Below, one piece after another: positions 17,495 to 25,264 of a stretch of 25,264 bases of DNA; positions within the stretch are counted from its first letter, which is position 1, and every line of letters begins with the position of its first letter. Under the pieces are notes generated by a model, which was not told the DNA's origin, did not search any database, and worked only from the letters and a program-made list of their open reading frames with translations. The translations under genes were made by a program, and so were the position numbers. This DNA is from Guillardia theta CCMP2712 (Eukaryota; Cryptophyceae; Pyrenomonadales; Geminigeraceae). The stretch spans positions 316,655 through 341,918 of the forward strand of contig NW_005434667.1 in the NCBI RefSeq assembly GCF_000315625.1, in the 5' to 3' direction.

Positions 17495-19471
17495 TTAGCA
17501 GAGGCTCAGCATGGCAGCTGCCGCACCATCGGTCGACATTTCTCCATGCCCACCAGCGGCTGCTCCATTGCCTGACTGCTCCTGCAGTTCTGTTGCAAAG
17601 ATGAGCACGGCACCCCCAGCTCAAGTTCACCTGAGTAGCCTCGAATTCTGCCGAAGTGAATGGAGAGGGGGAGACAGGGAGGCTGCCCGACGGCGCCAAC
17701 TTGGAGGAAGAAGCAGCTCGCCGAATCACTTGGACGTCAACTTGGGAGGACGAGGCCACGTCTAGGACGTTGAGAGCAGCAGGAAGTTGCATGCACCAAG
17801 ACTTGCGCGTGCTGTCAAACACGAAGCCAAGAGCCTTCAGCTCCTCCTTCACTTGATACGAGTTGTACACGTGAAGTTTCCCCTCTCCCTCCTCCACCTT
17901 CACCTCCTGTCTCCCACTACCTCCCACAGAACTCCCGCTGGTGTCTTCGTTCCTCTCACTCACTTCCTTTTGATCCTGTTCCTTCACCTTCTTGTTGTAT
18001 GACTGGACGAGCAAGCGGAAGATTTCCTGCGTATCCGAGGTCGCCGCCCCTGTCATGAGCAGGAATTCTTGGACAGGTTTGGTCCATGCTCGTTTCTCCG
18101 GTTCCCAAGTGAAGTTGAAGTCATTCTTGAGGACTGTTCGCAACGGGAACGACTGATATGCCAACAGCTTCCCGTCCTCTATCGACAGCCTACCCACCTT
18201 CTTCCCCGAACTGTACATGCTCCACCGTCCAAACTCATCCTGTGCGAGTCCTGCTGTACGATCTTCAACCTGCTCGTCCTGCCCTGCGTCAGCTCTCTGA
18301 CTCTCCTCCTCTGCTACTCTCAGCGAAGGCGTCGAAGGCGTCGAAGTCGAGGGAGTAGCTCCGAGCTCCGCAGGTACAAAGGCCACCTCGTGCAAGAGGT
18401 TGAAAGATTGTTGCCCGTCCTCGAAGCAAACTTCGGCTGCCGAGATGGTCGACACCAAACATTCTTCCAGCTTCTCCCCCACCTGCATCGCCTCGACGGT
18501 CTCCTGTACCTGCATGATCGCTTGCCGCAGCTCGCTGCTCTCTACGCTGCCCTTCCATTCAACCTCGAGCAGAGGAAGCAAGCCTCGCAGCGGCTTGAAG
18601 TCCTTTCGTATCGCATGCAGCCTGCACAACTGACCCTCTATCATTGTTCTGAGTTGGCCCGAGCATGCCGTACCTGCTCAACGTGTGCGAAGATTTCGGA
18701 GAGCAGGAAAAGGCTCTTCTTGTCGACACTGACCCACAGCTTCATCGTCTGTATCGTCTCGTCTATTGTCTCTGTCGTCTCGCTCGACCCCGTGCGATTC
18801 AGAGTGAAGGGAATGGCATTCCACTTCATCCTCTTCCCCGACAGTTGCAAGTTGTCTTTCAGAGTGTCGATCAGCCCTGCCATCATCTTCCTCCCCTTCA
18901 CGAATCGCTTCAACTCCAAGAAGACGCCTCCTCCTCCCTCGCTCTCCCTCATCCTTCCAAGGACCTCTACCTTGACACCTTTTAGACTCAAAAGTCTCGA
19001 CATCTGCTCGCTCTCCTTCAACTTCCTCTGCATCGACTGAATTTCTTCCGCCATGTTCCCCCGCAGAACAATCCCGAGGGCAAAGGCCATGACCTCGTCG
19101 TCTTCACTAGTATCCTCTTTTACTTCAGCCAAGTGTTTTGGCATCATCGCTTTCAAGTCACCAATGCCATCTTTCAGCGACAGGAAGCCTGGCGGAGGGT
19201 CTGCCAGCTGTTGCGGCTCATCCTCCACCTTCATGTCCTGCAGCTTCACTTCCTCCACGGCCTTGTGCTTGGCGATTCTCTCCTGCAGGCTCCTGGAGAG
19301 GATCGGCCAGCAGTGTCCGTCATCGAAACAGACTCTCACGTCTTCGTCTACTCGCTTGTCACCTCGACGGAGGAGGTGAAACAAACTGACCCGGGTGAAC
19401 AGGGTCGCGACCCCTGGGAGAAAACATCCACTGATGACATCCGTCGGCAGTGAGTTCAAACTCTTTGACAT
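17495..19471 (-). CDS. Unknown protein with two DUF5710-like repeats
   Basis: Exons 19471-18674, 18602-17631 and 17581-17495 sum to 1857 nt (618 residues). I do not recognise the whole protein. Two similar blocks occur near residues 415 and 515: GKLLAYQSFPLRTVLKNDF then FTWEPEKRAWTKP, and GKLHVYNSYQVKEELKALGF then VFDSTRKSWCMQL. The pattern (R/K-x-x-L-K-x-x-G/F-F-x-F/W-D/E-x-x-x-K-x-W) resembles DUF5710-type domains, whose role is not settled. A separate short echo, VRVCFDDGHCW near the N-terminus and AEVCFEDGQQS near residue 325, may mark another duplicated unit. The N-terminal 260 residues are charged and helical. The intron choice 18673-18603 keeps phase; the last intron (49 nt) gives a clean end (AMLSLC-stop) in place of a ragged one. 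The gene ends 88 bp from the next minus-strand start. The large plus-strand frame 18069-19040 is its antisense shadow. Confidence 0.68.
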
Positions 19472-19507
19472 CTAGACCTCATTGTCACCATCCCGCAGCA
19501 TTGTAAT

Positions 19508-20019
19508 CTACATGTAAGCTCATCTACAAGTAAGCTCATCTACAAGTAAGCTCATCTACAAGTAAGCTCATCTACAAGTAAGCTCATCTACAAGTAAGCT
19601 CATCTACAAGTAAGCTCATCTACAAGTAAGCTCATCTACAAGTAAGCTCATCTACAAGTAAGCTCATCTACAAGTAAGCTCATCTACAAGTAAGCTCATC
19701 TACAAGTAAGCTCATCTACAAGTAAGCTCATCTACAAGTAAGCTCATCTACAAGTAAGCTCATCTACAAGTAAGCTCATCTACAAGTAAGCTCATCTACA
19801 AGTAAGCTCATCTACAAGTAAGCTCATCTACAAGTAAGCTCATCTACAAGTAAGCTCATCTACAAGTAAGCTCATCTACAAGTAAGCTCATCTACAAGTA
19901 AGCTCATCTACAAGTAAGCTCATCTACAAGTAAGCTCATCTACAAGTAAGCTCATCTACAAGTAAGCTCATCTACAAGTAAGCTCATCTACAAGTAAGCT
20001 CATCTACAAGTAAGCTCAT
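19508..20019. repeat. 32-copy 16-bp minisatellite (CTACAAGTAAGCTCAT)
   Basis: Exactly 512 bp, that is 32 head-to-tail copies of a 16-bp unit. The first copy differs by one base (CTACATG for CTACAAG); the others look identical by eye. It begins 36 bp upstream of the start codon of the minus-strand gene at 19471, so it lies in that gene's 5' region. There are no spacers, so this is not a CRISPR array. Every frame hits a stop within 48 nt, so it is not coding. Each plus-strand unit contains AAGTAAG, which resembles a 5' splice site. Confidence 0.95.
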
Positions 20020-20029
20020 CACTAGAGTT

Positions 20030-20380
20030 GCTCTGCTGCACTCACTCAATCTGAAGATGTTCGCGACCGCTTGTAGCTGCATGTGCCGGGATCGCCGATC
20101 CTCTGCAATCGGATGAGAGGGGAAGGTGCGTCACGTTACCCTGGTGACCTATAGCCAACACAATGTCGCGCACGACTGAGCCTGCTTCGAAATATCTTGA
20201 AATGCATCAGCAGCAGGAAGCAGCAGCAGCAAATGGTCACATGGATGCATTGGAAGAGAGCTCGTTCTGTATGAGGGCTTCGAGCTCGGATGCCATCTCG
20301 ATCGGATCTAGTCCTGGAGAGGTCAGGGAGATCAGTCTCCTGCGGCTTCCTGTCAGCACCTCCTACGCCTGACCTCTCCC
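20030..20380. other. Region with weak coding signal on both strands
   Basis: The plus strand has a short frame from ATG 20163 (MSRTTEPASKYLEMHQQQEA) that could splice at 20322 (donor gtcagg) to a second exon ending near 20490. The minus strand has PIEMASELEALIQNELSSN ending near 20242. They overlap, so at most one is likely real. I cannot choose between them. Confidence 0.3.
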
Positions 20381-20806
20381 TCACTCTTGCAAGGACGGCA
20401 CCAGCGCCAGGTGCATGCACAAGCTCGCTGAGGCCTCAAACTCGGGAGGGAGAAGCATCGACTTGCACTCGCATGGCTCGTGGGGATAGTCACACATGAG
20501 CTCCTCCGAGGAAGACTGTTGGAGAGCAGCTTCTAGCGCTCGCTTCCTCTGTGCAACAACTTCATCGCGAGTCACTGCATCCTCCTTGTTCACCTCAGAA
20601 GAGACTCCCTCCGAACTTGCTACGATCTTGGGTTGCCAGCGACGGCACGCGCGGGACCTCAACGACTTCAAGGGCATCTTCGGTCTTACGCAGAACGATG
20701 AACTCGCCAAAGAATCAGGAAAGAGGTTCGAGGACAAGGGAGCGAAGGAAGTGCTGCCATGGAGGAGGAGGAGGAGGAGGAGAACCTTGGAGGACGCAAA
20801 GGACAT
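20381..20806 (-). CDS. Probable plastid-targeted protein, function unknown
   Basis: The frame from ATG 20806 begins MSFASSKVLLLLLLLHGSTS followed at once by FAPLSSN. This is a signal peptide with Phe just after the predicted cleavage site (S-T-S/F-A-P), then a Ser/Arg-rich, acid-poor stretch to about residue 58. That is the bipartite presequence known for red-derived secondary plastids (the ASAFAP motif). The mature part is charged (DEVVAQRKRALEAALQQ) with a Cys cluster (CDYPHEPCECKS) and matches nothing I know. The poly-Leu core is encoded by the GAG microsatellite at 20758-20784. The frame ends at 20381, but a donor (CAAGA/gtgagg) just before the stop suggests the gene may continue toward 20136. 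An intact minus-strand stretch there (LTSPGLDPIEMASELEALI, about 20330-20260) could be its C-terminus, but I could not join it in phase. Confidence 0.6.
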   Translation of the reverse strand: MSFASSKVLLLLLLLHGSTSFAPLSSNLFPDSLASSSFCVRPKMPLKSLRSRACRRWQPKIVASSEGVSSEVNKEDAVTRDEVVAQRKRALEAALQQSSSEELMCDYPHEPCECKSMLLPPEFEASASLCMHLALVPSLQE

Positions 20807-21265
20807 CGAATGAAGAAGGAGGAGCGACAGGGAAGGGGGAGCGACAGGGAAATCAAGGAGGAGGAGGAGGAGGAGGAGGAGGAGGAGGAGGAGGAGATCT
20901 TGATGATGACTACACGGGGGAGGGCATGGATGGGGAAGGCGAAGCGACTGCCATGAAGCGACTGATCTCGTGGTAGCAGTATCAAGTCCGCCTCACGCAA
21001 AAGGCCGTCAGAGAGAAGGGCAGCAAGAAAAGCAGGGGAGACAGCGCGGGTCGAACTGAGAAATGAGCTAAGAAGAGGACAAGCAACGTGGAAGAGAGGG
21101 AGGGAGGGAGGGAGGGAGTAGATGGAAACGAGGGACGAGGAGGAGAACAAGTACAGAAGGGTAGGAGAAGCTGATGTAAGGTAGCGATGCTACCAACAAA
21201 GTTCTTCTCTGTCCCTGATCTTCGCTGTCAATCTTTTCATTCACTTAATCTTTCCGCTCAAGGCA
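20807..21265. other. Intergenic, low-complexity purine-rich spacer
   Basis: This region lies between two divergent start codons (20806 minus, 21266 plus). It contains a (GAG)n run at about 20859-20896, (GGGA)n at about 21097-21117 and otherwise mixed sequence with no supported exon. Frames through it are Glu-, Gly- or Ser-homopolymers from the repeats. Confidence 0.5.
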
Positions 21266-24744
<3,479 letters not shown>

Positions 24745-24798
24745 ACTTGACGGAGGAGAGCTGGAAGGGAGGAGGGGAGGAGGAGAGGCTGCAGCCCA

Positions 24799-25183
24799 TC
24801 ACAGGATTGTCCCTCCTGGCGTCACAACCACCCGAGGCGAGGATGCGACCTCTCGATCAGATCGAACGCGATCAGCCATGGCCTGACCAAGCGATGCGTC
24901 AAGCTTGGAGACAAACACAGGGAGGAGGAGGACGAGGAGCAGGAGAGGAGGAGCGCGTACAGACCTTGAGGGGGGAGAGCGACGTTCTCATGACGAGATT
25001 CAGCATGTCAGCCACAGCGTGGGCAGGGATGCGTTGGGAGGAGAAGAAGGAAGCTCCATGAGCGACCAGCAGCGAGTCACAGACCTTCTCCTCCACCCAC
25101 TGCGAGGACAGCAACGAGTTCTTCAACACCAGTAGCTTCCTTCTCGGACCCTCCTCCCCGCTCACCCCTGCCACTGCCGCCAT
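24799..25183 (-). CDS. Unknown protein, possibly 5'-partial
   Basis: Exons 25183-24965 and 24903-24799 give 107 residues plus TGA. ATG 25183 (MAAVAGVSGEEGPRRKLLV) is a plausible start, but the frame stays open upstream to 25246 (MQSPSLLALMAA), so the gene may begin further out, beyond the window. The first exon reads LKNSLLSSQWVEEKVCDSLL and HAVADMLNLVMRTSLSPLK and looks helical. The second reads LDASLGQAMADRVRSDREVA and ends VVVTPGGTIL. The intron is 61 nt (donor gtctgt, acceptor tctccaag). No family recognised. It converges on the RING-LRR gene, with 54 bp between stop codons. The plus-strand frame over this stretch is taken as its shadow. Confidence 0.5.
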
Positions 25184-25264
25184 GAGCGCAAGTAACGAAG
25201 GGCTCTGCATATAGCGGCTGCTTCCTCCTCCTCCTCCTCCTTCCACTCCCCCTCCCCTCCTCCT

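Noticed and set aside
18069-19040. 323-codon plus-strand frame
   Set aside because: It is the mirror of the minus-strand 618-residue protein, whose frame is longer, repeats internally and splices cleanly.
19508-20019. CRISPR-like repeat array
   Set aside because: The 16-bp units abut without spacers and the DNA is eukaryotic; it is a minisatellite.

Overview
The window is nuclear DNA of an intron-rich, gene-dense unicellular eukaryote. The best guess is an alga with a red-derived secondary plastid, perhaps a cryptophyte such as Guillardia. Four things point there. Nearly every gene only makes sense when many very short GT-AG introns (mostly 40-50 nt) are removed. One predicted protein starts with a signal peptide followed by an S-F-A-P plastid-import motif. 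One gene encodes EsV-1-7-type Cys/His repeats, a family I recall from brown algae, cryptophytes and large DNA viruses. The intergenic spaces and longer introns are full of microsatellites. The species call is inference; the splicing pattern is read directly from the sequence. Exons were joined by hand from splice-site consensus, reading-frame phase and family similarity, so individual boundaries can be off by a few codons. Each full model has a total length divisible by three.

Layout: 1-1888 is a broken reverse transcriptase of a non-LTR-like retroelement on the minus strand, with 775 bp duplicated exactly in tandem. 2672-5430 (-) is a 19-exon actin-related protein 6 gene (SWR1-type chromatin remodeller). 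5495-7969 (+) starts 64 bp away, head to head, and encodes two complete cathepsin X/Z domains in one chain. 7856-10006 (-) is a UBA-UAS-UBX adaptor of the FAF2/UBXD8 type whose last exon is antisense to the cathepsin 3' end. 10611-12499 (+) is the EsV-1-7 repeat protein. 12506-14092 (-) is a GT2-like glycosyltransferase ending 6 bp from it. 14520-15786 (+) is a coiled-coil protein with an Arg-Glu repeat. 15855-17406 (-) is a fold-type I aminotransferase homologue that has lost its catalytic lysine. 17495-19471 (-) is an unrecognised 618-residue protein with two DUF5710-like repeats.

19508-20019 is a 32-copy, 16-bp minisatellite. 20381-20806 (-) is a probable plastid-targeted protein. 21266-24744 (+) is a RING-finger protein followed by two copies of a leucine-rich/Cys module I cannot assign to a named family; one of its introns holds 86 uninterrupted CTG triplets. 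24799-25183 (-) is the 3' part, or the whole, of a further unknown gene.

Nothing suggests an operon or one shared pathway. The genes alternate strand in divergent and convergent pairs with tiny spacers. The most notable items are the tandem cathepsin X, the aminotransferase pseudoenzyme, the EsV-1-7 protein, the RING-LRR-Cys module protein, and the fact that introns outside the 40-50 nt class are mostly those carrying microsatellites.
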